From: Bacteroidota bacterium
GTDB lineage: Bacteria; Bacteroidota; Bacteroidia; J057; JAJTIE01
Direction of reading: 5' to 3'
DNA length: 56,834 bases
NCBI GenBank assembly: GCA_021300195.1
Contig: JAJTIE010000035.1
Span: forward strand, 1 to 56,834
The first letter of the stretch is position 1. Every line of letters starts with the position of its first letter. Position numbers and translations under genes: made by a program. Shown here piece after piece: positions 25,575-33,522 of the stretch. The notes beneath the pieces were generated by a model, which was not told where the DNA came from, did not search any database, and saw only the letters and a list, made by a program, of their open reading frames with translations.

Positions 25575-26228
25575 ATGCTAGATAAACATGGAATTGCAAA
25601 GCGCATAGCCCAAGAGGTACAGGACGGCATGTACGTAAACCTGGGTATTGGCATCCCCACCCTAGTGGCTAACTATATTCCGGCCGAGCTGCGGGTGGTG
25701 CTACAGAGCGAGAATGGCCTACTGGGCATAGGCCCCTTCCCCACTGAAGCAGAGGTGGATGCAGACCTGATTAATGCCGGCAAGCAGACGGTAACCTATC
25801 TGCCCGGTGCCGCTTTTTTTGACAGTGCCGAGAGCTTTGCCATGATACGGGGCGGGCACATAGACCTAACCATCCTAGGTGCCATGGAGGTGAGTGCCCA
25901 GGGCGACATTGCCAACTGGAAGATACCCGGGAAGATGGTGAAGGGCATGGGTGGCGCCATGGACCTGGTGGCGGCAGCCCGCTACATCATCGTAGCCATG
26001 ACACATACCGGCCCTGGCGGCAGCCCCAAGTTGCTGCCCAGCTGTAGCCTACCCCTCACCGGGCTGAAGTGCGTAAAGCGGATTGTAACCGACCTGGCCG
26101 TAGTAGACGTAACCGACCAGGGCTTCCGGCTGGTAGAACGTGCCCCGGGCGTGAGCGTAGAGGAGATTGTGGCCAAAACCGGGGCTCCGATCCTGATACC
26201 CGGCCAGGTGCCTGAAATGGCCCTGTAG
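25575..26228 (+). CDS. scoB: 3-oxoacid CoA-transferase subunit B
   Basis: The 217-residue protein is the beta subunit of a succinyl-CoA:3-oxoacid CoA-transferase, which activates acetoacetate by moving CoA from succinyl-CoA. It starts at ATG 25575 and shows [20 protein letters not shown], the catalytic Glu46 in LQSENGLLG, the glycine-rich [14 protein letters not shown], and [16 protein letters not shown]. The alpha subunit, normally directly upstream, is absent here; the preceding gene is an unrelated secreted protein behind a terminator. TATATTTG lies at 25564-25571, only three bases before the ATG, so the transcript may be nearly leaderless. The subunit identity is firm; CoA partner specificity is inferred from the family. 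Confidence 0.94.
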   Translation: MLDKHGIAKRIAQEVQDGMYVNLGIGIPTLVANYIPAELRVVLQSENGLLGIGPFPTEAEVDADLINAGKQTVTYLPGAAFFDSAESFAMIRGGHIDLTILGAMEVSAQGDIANWKIPGKMVKGMGGAMDLVAAARYIIVAMTHTGPGGSPKLLPSCSLPLTGLKCVKRIVTDLAVVDVTDQGFRLVERAPGVSVEEIVAKTGAPILIPGQVPEMAL

Positions 26229-26319
26229 CCGCCAATCCGAGCATGCTCGAAGTTATTTTAGTTTCCAAAGAAACTATCTATTTGATTATGCCGTTCTACG
26301 CTCATTCCAAATCGATTGT

Positions 26320-28515
26320 ATGAAAAGAAACCTGCTCCTCCTGTTGCTGCTCCTTGTCGGCCTGTGTGTGCACACAGCTAGCGCCCAGTTCCCATCCGGC
26401 GGACCCGACCCTGTGCAGTGGCGGGTGGAAACAACACCCACCAGTGGCTGGAAGGTGGGCGATGTAGTAACGGTACACTTCTATGCCAGCCTGCAGGCTC
26501 CCTGGCACATATACAGCGTGAAGCGATACAAGCCAGGTGAGTTTGGGCCCATGCCTGCTGAATACGAACCCTTTGAAGACAGCAAGGGCGTAAGTGCGAT
26601 GGGCAGCCTGCAGGAAAGCGGACAGCCAACCAAGGAGTACGACGAGGTGTTTGAGGTAGATACCTGGTACTTCACCGGGCAGGCACACTACTACCAGCAG
26701 TTCCGCATTACGGCCGAGCAGGTGCACATAAAGGGCCGCATCAAAACCCAGGTGTGCAAAGAGGGCATCTGCGTACCCAAAAACAGGGAGATCGACATCA
26801 AGCAAACTGCGGGCGCCGGTACAGGCGCTGCCCCCAGCCCGGTGAGCCCGACAGAGAAAAATACCGATGGCGAGTCGGCAGATGCAGCCCAAACCCAAGC
26901 CAGCGAGGCCGACTCGGCACAGAAGGCCAGCGAGCCCACAGCCACCCCCGATCGCAGCGGGCTGATTGTGGTGGATGAGCAGGCCGATCCGAACGCAGCT
27001 GCTGATGGCGGCTCGCTCTGGGCCATCTTCTTTGCCAGTCTGGCAGCTGGGCTGGTGGCCCTCATCACCCCCTGTGTATTTCCGCTGGTGCCCATGACAG
27101 TCAGCTACTTTACCAAGCATGCCAAAAGCAGAAGGCAGGGCCTGCGAGACGCGGGGGTATATGTGTTGTCCATCATCATAATGTTCATGATCCCCGGCAT
27201 CCTGCTGGTAAACCTGTATGGTGGCACCATTTTTTACGATATCTCCACCAGTGGCACGGTAAACCTCATTTTCTTCGTCGTAATCCTGCTGTTTGCACTC
27301 AGCTTCCTGGGCTGGTTCGACATCAAGCTACCCAGCAGCTGGAGCACCTGGGCCGACAAGCGCAGTATGAAAAACAGCGGGGCCATTGGCATCTTCTTCA
27401 TGGCCATGACGCTTGTTATCGCCAGTTTCAGCTGCACAGGCCCGCTACTGGGTGGCGTACTCGCTACCCTGAGCAGTGGTGCCGGTGGCACCCAGGAGGC
27501 CGTGGTGGGCCTTGGCGGCTTTGCGCTAGGCTTTGCCGTACCCTTTGGTATACTGGCCATATTCCCCGGGCTGCTAAGCGGCCTACCCAGCAGTGGGGGC
27601 TGGCTAAACACCGTGAAGGTGCTACTGGGCTATATCGAGCTGATGCTCTGCATGAAGTTCTTCAGCCAGGCCGACCAGGTGTGGCACTGGGGCATCCTGG
27701 ATCGCGAGGTCTTTATAGCCATCTGGATTGTGCTCTCTGGTGCCCTGGGTGCCTACCTAATGGGGTGGTATCGCCTGCCGCACGACCATGAGCCGCTGGA
27801 GAAAGTACCCGTACCCAGGCTGCTGATTGCCCTGGCTGCCTTCGGCTTTGGCCTCACCATGGTGCCAGGCCTGTGGGGCGCACCCATAGCGAACCTGAGT
27901 GGCATTCTGCCCCCAACAAACCGCGAAGTGGGCGTAAAAATATCCGAATATTATGCCGATGAATACCGCAACCATGGTGGTAGTACCGGCGGCCAATCAG
28001 GCGCCAACCAGCAGGTGTGCGACCTGCCACGAATAGGCGGCGACAAGCATGCACACAATGCACCGGCCGGCTTCTGCATGTTCTACGACTTTGAGGAAGG
28101 CATGGCCTATGCCAGCAAGGTAGGGAAGCCGGTGTTTCTGGACTTTACCGGCTTTACCTGTGCCAACTGCCGCCTGATGGAGAGCAAAGTATGGCAAGAC
28201 CCGCAGGTAAAGCGCGCCCTGCAAGAAGACTATGTGATGATCTCGCTATACGTGGATGATACGGAAAAACTAAGCCAGCCCCGCAAGGCCAAGGACGGAA
28301 CAAGCGTGCGTACCATAGGTGATAAATGGACGCAGTTCCAGATCGAAAACTATGGACTACTGGCGCAGCCCTACTACGCCCTGATAGCACCCGAACTGAA
28401 AGCGGGAAAAATAGTGAACTTTACGCACCCCGTGGGCTACGAAAACGATAAGAACACGTACCTGGCCTGGCTGCAGAAGGGTAAGGCCCTGTACGAGAAG
28501 ATGGAGAAAAAATAG
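26320..28515 (+). CDS. dsbD: Thiol:disulfide interchange protein DsbD
   Basis: DsbD carries electrons from cytoplasmic thioredoxin across the inner membrane to periplasmic proteins. The 731-residue protein has a signal peptide (ending ASA-Q), an N-terminal periplasmic domain (about 25-165, with the Cys pair in VCKEGICVP), a Ser/Thr/Ala-rich linker, about eight membrane segments (about 230-520) with redox Cys in LITPCVFPLVPM and ASFSCTGPLLGG, and a C-terminal thioredoxin-like domain with CANC (Cys614, Cys617) in FTCANCRLMESK. The order is complete. Relatives in Bacteroidota serve cytochrome c maturation or protein folding. The start at 26320 follows a 91-base gap after scoB. It may supply reducing power for the Cys-containing surface proteins here; that is inference. 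Confidence 0.95.
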   Translation: MKRNLLLLLLLLVGLCVHTASAQFPSGGPDPVQWRVETTPTSGWKVGDVVTVHFYASLQAPWHIYSVKRYKPGEFGPMPAEYEPFEDSKGVSAMGSLQESGQPTKEYDEVFEVDTWYFTGQAHYYQQFRITAEQVHIKGRIKTQVCKEGICVPKNREIDIKQTAGAGTGAAPSPVSPTEKNTDGESADAAQTQASEADSAQKASEPTATPDRSGLIVVDEQADPNAAADGGSLWAIFFASLAAGLVALITPCVFPLVPMTVSYFTKHAKSRRQGLRDAGVYVLSIIIMFMIPGILLVNLYGGTIFYDISTSGTVNLIFFVVILLFALSFLGWFDIKLPSSWSTWADKRSMKNSGAIGIFFMAMTLVIASFSCTGPLLGGVLATLSSGAGGTQEAVVGLGGFALGFAVPFGILAIFPGLLSGLPSSGGWLNTVKVLLGYIELMLCMKFFSQADQVWHWGILDREVFIAIWIVLSGALGAYLMGWYRLPHDHEPLEKVPVPRLLIALAAFGFGLTMVPGLWGAPIANLSGILPPTNREVGVKISEYYADEYRNHGGSTGGQSGANQQVCDLPRIGGDKHAHNAPAGFCMFYDFEEGMAYASKVGKPVFLDFTGFTCANCRLMESKVWQDPQVKRALQEDYVMISLYVDDTEKLSQPRKAKDGTSVRTIGDKWTQFQIENYGLLAQPYYALIAPELKAGKIVNFTHPVGYENDKNTYLAWLQKGKALYEKMEKK

Positions 28516-28557
28516 CTGAAATCCACTAAAAAAAACGCACTTTCGCACCTTGGTGCT

Positions 28558-28588
28558 GCACATAGCCGTTAAACTAACGGCTATGTGC
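28558..28588. repeat. Perfect 14-bp inverted repeat between dsbD and serA
   Basis: GCACATAGCCGTTA (28558-28571) and its exact complement (28575-28588) are separated by three bases, a very stable hairpin. A smaller GCACC/GGTGC hairpin lies directly before it (about 28546-28557). There is no T-run after it on the plus strand; on the minus strand an A/T-rich run lies beyond. It is 42 bases past the dsbD stop and 45 before serA, so it may end dsbD mRNA or protect or regulate serA mRNA. Confidence 0.8.
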
Positions 28589-28633
28589 GTTATAGTCATA
28601 CCGATATAACTGAGCCCCCCTACCCCGGCGGAT

Positions 28634-29878
28634 ATGGACAAAAAGCCCGATACCACGCTTTCCTTTCCGAAAGAAAAGATCAACATCCTGTTTCTGGAAG
28701 ACATTCATCCCCAGGCCATGGCCCTGCTTGCACGGCATGGGTACACGCAGGTAGCGCATATCCCAAAAGCTATAGACCCCAACGAGCTGCTGCAACGGCT
28801 GCCCGAGGTGCATGTGCTGGGCATACGCAGCCGTACAAAACTGACGGCTGACGTGCTACAGGTGGCCAACAAGCTCTTGACCGTAGGGGCCTTTTGCATC
28901 GGTACAGACCAAATGGACCTGGCTGCCCTGCAAGAAAAAGGAGTTGCTGCCTTCAACAGCCCCTATAGTAGCACCCGCTCCGTAGCCGAGCTTACGCTGG
29001 GCAGCTGCATCCACCTGATGCGGCGCATCTAAGAGAAAAGCCTGGCCGCCCATGAGGGCCAGTGGCTGAAAACCCATGTCGGCGCCCACGAGCTGCGCGG
29101 CAAGACCCTAGGCATCATTGGCTATGGCCGCATTGGCAGCCAGGTGGGCCTATTGGCCGAAGCGCTGGGGATGAAGGTAGTGTTTTACGACATCCTGCCT
29201 ACCCTGATAATGGGCAATGCACAACCGGCCGAAAACCTGGAGGAGGTGCTAAAAACCGCCGACATCATAAGCCTGCATGTGCCCGAAACCACCACTACGC
29301 GCCACATGATAAATGAGCATACCCTGGGCCTGATGAAGCCCGGGGCAAGGCTCATCAACTATAGCCGGGGTAAGGTGGTGGACAATGCCGCATTGGCCAA
29401 TGCACTGATCAAGGGCCACCTGAGTGGTGCCGCAGTGGATGTATTTGAGCAGGAACCGGCTAGCAAGAGTGCGCGCTTTGAAAACCCCCTCCAGGGGCTG
29501 CGGCAGGTCATCCTGTCGCCCCACATAGGGGGCAGCACAGAGGAGGCACAGGAAAGCATTGGGCTGGATGTAGCGCAGAAATTGATAAACTTCCTGGATC
29601 AGGGCAACACAATAGGCAGTGTAAGCCTGCCCGAAATTCAACTACCTGCCATGGAAGGAACCCACCGCATCCTGCACGTCCACCGAAACAGAAGCGGCGT
29701 ACTCAGCGAGATCAACCAGCGCCTGAGCGATCATGGATTCAACATAGTGGGCCAGTTCCTAAAGACGAACGAGCACATAGGCTACGTAGTACTCGACATT
29801 GAACAGGGAAACACCCCACTGGCAGTAGACATCCTGAAGGACGTAAAAGAAACCATACGCATCCGCAGCCTCTATTGA
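28634..29878 (+). pseudogene. serA: D-3-phosphoglycerate dehydrogenase serA, interrupted by an in-frame TAA
   Basis: SerA oxidises 3-phosphoglycerate with NAD+ in the first step of serine synthesis. The frame from ATG 28634 to the stop at 29876-29878 would encode 414 residues (E. coli SerA has 410), but codon 133 (29030-29032) is TAA. Both sides match the family: GIRSRTKLTADVL and FNSPYSSTRSVAELTLG before it, then EKSLAAHEGQW, the NAD motif GIIGYGRIGSQ, INYSRGKVVDNAAL, SPHIGGSTEEAQESIGL and a C-terminal ACT domain (ILHVHRNRSGVLSEIN). Frame is kept throughout, so only one base need differ. No ATG follows the stop before the NAD motif. It may be a base-call error, a recent null mutation or suppressed readthrough. 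serC follows directly, which argues for a working pathway. Confidence 0.85.
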
Positions 29879-30053
29879 GGTGGCATCCCCCTGCCCATCT
29901 TGCCCGTCCCCTCCCTGTGCTCGGGTGTTTCTTCAGCCCCGGCAGCCGGAGAAGGAAAACAAGGAAACCCTATATTTATCCTGGCGAGCAGGGTATTATG
30001 CCGGAAGCGTTCGCCCTTTCTAAGCCAAAATCATCCTCTCGCTCTCCCAGAAC

Positions 30054-31115
30054 ATGAAATACACCTTTGCCCCTGGCCCCTCTCAGCTTCAGCTGGAGAC
30101 AGAATGGTACCTGCAAGAGGCCGTAGCCTCGGGCCTGCTGAGCGAGAGCCACCGCAGTCCGGCCTTCAGCCAGTTGTATGAGGAAGTGCTGCAGGGCTTC
30201 CGCAGCAAGCTGGAGCTGCCAGACTCCTATAGCCTGTACTTCCTGAGCAGTGCCACAGAGTGCTGGGAGGTTTTGACTGCCGGGCTTATTAGCGAAAACG
30301 CCCTGCATGTGTATTCCGGCGCCTTTGGCCAGCGCTGGTATGAGTATGCGCGGGCTATACGCCCGGGGGTAGAGGCACTCAGCTTCGACCCCGACGCAGA
30401 CTTTGACAGCCTGAAGCCGCGACTCCTGCGCCCGGTGGAGCTGGTGTGCTTCACCCAGAACGAAACCGCCAATGGCACGCAGATCCGGCCCGAGTGGCTA
30501 GCAGAAGTACGGGCCGTACTGCAGGATCAGCTGATCGCGGTAGACGTTACCAGTAGCCTGGCAGGCCAGGCCCTGCCCTGGCGCGAGGCCGATGCCTGGT
30601 TTGCCAGCGTGCAGAAGTGCTTGGGCATGCCAGCAGGCCTGGGTGTACTGGTGTGCAGCCCACAGGCCCAGCAGCGGATAGAGCGCCTGGGGCACAGGGC
30701 CGCCTACAACGGCCTGCAGCGGCTGCACAGCCACTGGAAAGATCGGCAGACGAGCTATACCCCCAACGTACTAGCCATTTACCTGCTAAGCCGCATCCTG
30801 CAAGACATCCCACCCATCCGGCAGACGGATGCACACCTACAGGAACGGGCCCATACCTACTACAGCCTGCTGGAGCAGCACAGCTGGCTGTCGCCATTTG
30901 TGGCACGGGCCGAAAATCGTAGCCAAACGGTCATCGCCGTAGCCTGCCCGCCCGAGCGCCTGCTGGCAGGGGTACTGCAGCCCGCGCAGGCAGCTGGCCT
31001 CACCCTGGGCAGAGGGTACAAGCCGCTGGACAAAACAACCTTCCGGATTGCCAACTTCCCGGCACTACCTGCTGATGCTGTCATGGAACTCTGTGGCTTA
31101 CTACAGGGGCTGTAG
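30054..31115 (+). CDS. serC: Phosphoserine aminotransferase-like protein (class V aminotransferase)
   Basis: SerC converts 3-phosphohydroxypyruvate and glutamate to phosphoserine. The 353-residue protein starts with YTFAPGPSQLQLE, has SESHRSPAFSQLYEE, the SSATECWEVL substrate-loop region, AVDVTSSLAGQALPW with a Ser/Asp PLP environment, and the PLP lysine in ASVQKCLGMPAGLG (about residue 190). It ends with TTFRIANFPA. The pattern is that of the divergent SerC group seen in Bacteroidota. It lies 175 bases after the serA gene, with serine synthesis as the obvious shared role. Other class V transaminases are possible from sequence alone, but the context favours SerC. Confidence 0.85.
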   Translation: MKYTFAPGPSQLQLETEWYLQEAVASGLLSESHRSPAFSQLYEEVLQGFRSKLELPDSYSLYFLSSATECWEVLTAGLISENALHVYSGAFGQRWYEYARAIRPGVEALSFDPDADFDSLKPRLLRPVELVCFTQNETANGTQIRPEWLAEVRAVLQDQLIAVDVTSSLAGQALPWREADAWFASVQKCLGMPAGLGVLVCSPQAQQRIERLGHRAAYNGLQRLHSHWKDRQTSYTPNVLAIYLLSRILQDIPPIRQTDAHLQERAHTYYSLLEQHSWLSPFVARAENRSQTVIAVACPPERLLAGVLQPAQAAGLTLGRGYKPLDKTTFRIANFPALPADAVMELCGLLQGL

Positions 31116-31178
31116 GGCTGCAGCACAGGCAGATTTCTGCCTACCTTTGCGCCAGACGAGAAAAAATTGAATCGCAAG

Positions 31179-32075
31179 ATGGGTAAAGGATTATTCGACG
31201 GGTTGGGTGTGGCCATGGTGACCCCTATGCTGGCAGACGGCCAGCTGGACACAGAAGGACTAAGGCGCCTGACCGAACACCTGATAGACGGAGGGGTGGA
31301 CTATCTGGTTCCGCTAGGCACCACAGGCGAAAGCAGCACCCTCACCAAGGCCGAAAAGCACTACGTGCTGGATATCGTAGTAGAGGTAAACGCGGGCCGG
31401 AAGCCCATGCTGCTAGGCTGCGGGGGAAACGACACCGCTGCCGTAGTACAAGAGATACAAAGCCTGGATGCCCGCTACCAGCCCGATGGGTTCCTGAGTG
31501 TAAGCCCAGCCTATAACAAGCCCAGCCAGGCAGGCATACTGGCGCACTACCAGGCCATAGCCGCAGCCACCGAAAGGCCCATTGTGCTGTACAATGTGCC
31601 CCCCCGTACGGCCAGCAACCTGGAGCCTGGCACCGTGCTGGCATTGGCCGAAACCTGCCCAACTATTATCGCCATCAAGGAGGCCAGTGGCAGCCTGCCC
31701 CAGGCTATGGAGCTGGTGGCGCATAAGCCTGCCCACTTTTCGGTGCTTAGCGGAGACGACCTGCTGGCCCTGCCCGGCATCTGCCTGGGCCTAACGGGTC
31801 TCATCTCGGTGCTGGGCAATGCCCTGCCAGAGCTCACCGGACGCATGGTCCACCTGGCTGCCAGGCAGGAGGTGCAGGCCGCCCGAGCCCTGCACTACCA
31901 GTTGCTACCACTCATCCACGCCATCTTCCAGGAGGGGAACCCCGCGGGCATCAAGGCCCTGCTGGCCGAGCTGGGCATTTGCCAGCCCTATACGCGCCTG
32001 CCCCTGGTGCCTGCCAGCCACGACCTGCAGGCCCGGCTAGGGCAACTGCTAAAGGCCCTGAAGCAGGCAAGCTAA
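31179..32075 (+). CDS. dapA: 4-hydroxy-tetrahydrodipicolinate synthase
   Basis: DapA condenses pyruvate and aspartate semialdehyde at the start of the lysine/diaminopimelate branch, which feeds peptidoglycan. The 298-residue protein starts at ATG 31179 (an upstream TTG start is unlikely), with VAMVTPM, the GTTGES motif (47-52), catalytic Tyr138 in LYNVPPRT and Schiff-base Lys167 in IIAIKEASG. Length and motif spacing are standard. A TACCTTTG at 31142-31149 could be its -7 box, though no well-spaced TTG is present. It is 63 bases downstream of serC and 42 bases upstream of the Fic gene, so these may share a transcript. Confidence 0.96.
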   Translation: MGKGLFDGLGVAMVTPMLADGQLDTEGLRRLTEHLIDGGVDYLVPLGTTGESSTLTKAEKHYVLDIVVEVNAGRKPMLLGCGGNDTAAVVQEIQSLDARYQPDGFLSVSPAYNKPSQAGILAHYQAIAAATERPIVLYNVPPRTASNLEPGTVLALAETCPTIIAIKEASGSLPQAMELVAHKPAHFSVLSGDDLLALPGICLGLTGLISVLGNALPELTGRMVHLAARQEVQAARALHYQLLPLIHAIFQEGNPAGIKALLAELGICQPYTRLPLVPASHDLQARLGQLLKALKQAS

Positions 32076-32117
32076 GCGGCAAACCCACCCCGCTTTCGGG
32101 TGTGTATCCCACGGAAT

Positions 32118-33512
32118 ATGTATCTGCAAGATAGACTAAAGCAGCTACTGGCTGAACTGGACGAACGAAAAGCTGCTACACCCGGCCTGACGGACCCACA
32201 GCGCCAGAAGCTGCACTATAAGCTACGGCTGGAGATGAACTACCACTCCAACCGAATGGAGGGAAATACCCTGACGCTGGAAGAGACACGCTCTGTAATG
32301 ATGGATGTACTGGACGTGCACCATCGCTCGCTGAAAGAGGTGCTGGAAGTGCGGGGCCACGATAAGGTCATGCAGAGCGTGCTCGGGGCGGGACAGGGCA
32401 AAGTTCGGATTACCGAGCGGCTACTGAAAGAACTGCATCGCGGGATAATGCACGAACCGGATGCGCCTGAAAAAGCGAACCAGATAGGCCGGGGGAAAAC
32501 ACAGGATAACTATCTGTACACCTACCGAGGCGAGCGCCTGGACTTTACACCTGCCAGCGAAACACCCCAGGCGGTAAACACCCTCATAAATTGGCTAGAC
32601 AACCAGCTGTACCAACCCCTGGCGAAGGCCAAGGCCCCACTTCTGCACCCGGTGGTCATTGCCGCCGAATTTCATGTCCGCTTTGTAAGCATCCATCCCT
32701 TTTACGACGGAAACGGCCGCATGGCCAGGCTGCTCAGCGCGCTTATCCTGATCTATGCAGGCCATCCGCTCCCCCTTATCCGGGCGGAGCAGCGCGATAC
32801 GTATACCAAAACCCTGGCTGATGCACAGCTGTATGGCCAAGACCCACTTCCCTTTTACCTATTCCTTACCGAGTGTGTGCTGGCCACCCAGCAACTGGTA
32901 GCCAAGGCGGCAGCCGATGAAAGCCTGGACGAACCCGGCGACCTGGACAAGAAGCTGGCCCTGCTAGACAGGCAGCTGCAGGACCGTGAGAAACTGACCC
33001 TACCTAAAGCGGAGGCCGACTATAAGGGGCTGATCCTGCCTGCATTCCTGGCACTTGCCGAGCGATGCGAAGCCGTTGTTCAAAAATTCCACCTGCTTTT
33101 TGGGAAAACAGGGTATCGGCTCATTACCTTCCCCCAAGAAAGGACACTGGAAAGCTTCGCGCAAGTAGGCGAGCTGGTGTATGCCCTGGTGCCAGCCAAC
33201 AGAGGTGAGATCGATAAATTTCAAATTGGATTTGATCTGAGAGGCTTTACCCGCCCCAACAATAAGTCGGAAGGGCCATATGATCTATTCATTGGAGTAG
33301 GGATTTCATTCAAGCAACTTACCTACGACGTAGGATGCTACATCTGGGAAAACCACGGGCGTAGTATTCCGAATACGATTACCTCCTTCGGGTACCACGA
33401 AGCTGTAGATCGGGCAACAATGGATAGAATCACCGCCGCACTGGGCGACTACCTGTACGAAGCAGTGCGCCACCTGGCTGGGCTAGATACCCCTGATACC
33501 CCACTCCCCTAA
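32118..33512 (+). CDS. Fic-domain protein (probable AMP transferase) with C-terminal extension
   Basis: Fic proteins transfer AMP or other nucleotide groups to target proteins. The 464-residue protein starts at ATG 32118 and has the catalytic Fic motif HPFYDGNGRMAR (H193 to R204), which fits HPFx(D/E)GNGRxxR and so is predicted active. The N-terminal SNRMEG (S44 to G49) matches the autoinhibitory (S/T)xxxE(G/N) helix, so this is the self-inhibited class II type. The first 30 residues are a coiled-coil-like helix. From about residue 265 a helical region leads to a 150-residue C-terminal part (FDLRGFTRPN, FIGVGISFKQLTYDVGCYIW) I cannot assign. No antitoxin-like gene is beside it; it follows dapA by 42 bases, and the GH3 gene is convergent. 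Confidence 0.9.
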   Translation: MYLQDRLKQLLAELDERKAATPGLTDPQRQKLHYKLRLEMNYHSNRMEGNTLTLEETRSVMMDVLDVHHRSLKEVLEVRGHDKVMQSVLGAGQGKVRITERLLKELHRGIMHEPDAPEKANQIGRGKTQDNYLYTYRGERLDFTPASETPQAVNTLINWLDNQLYQPLAKAKAPLLHPVVIAAEFHVRFVSIHPFYDGNGRMARLLSALILIYAGHPLPLIRAEQRDTYTKTLADAQLYGQDPLPFYLFLTECVLATQQLVAKAAADESLDEPGDLDKKLALLDRQLQDREKLTLPKAEADYKGLILPAFLALAERCEAVVQKFHLLFGKTGYRLITFPQERTLESFAQVGELVYALVPANRGEIDKFQIGFDLRGFTRPNNKSEGPYDLFIGVGISFKQLTYDVGCYIWENHGRSIPNTITSFGYHEAVDRATMDRITAALGDYLYEAVRHLAGLDTPDTPLP

Positions 33513-33522
33513 CCCCGGCCAC

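Noticed and set aside
29030-29032. Recoding of TAA as an amino acid or selenocysteine in serA
   Set aside because: Selenocysteine uses TGA, and other genes here end normally at TAA, so general reassignment is not supported. Local readthrough remains possible but unproven.
29144-29878. The 3' part of serA as an independent gene from ATG 29144
   Set aside because: That start lies after the NAD-binding GYGRIG motif, so the product would lack its cofactor site.
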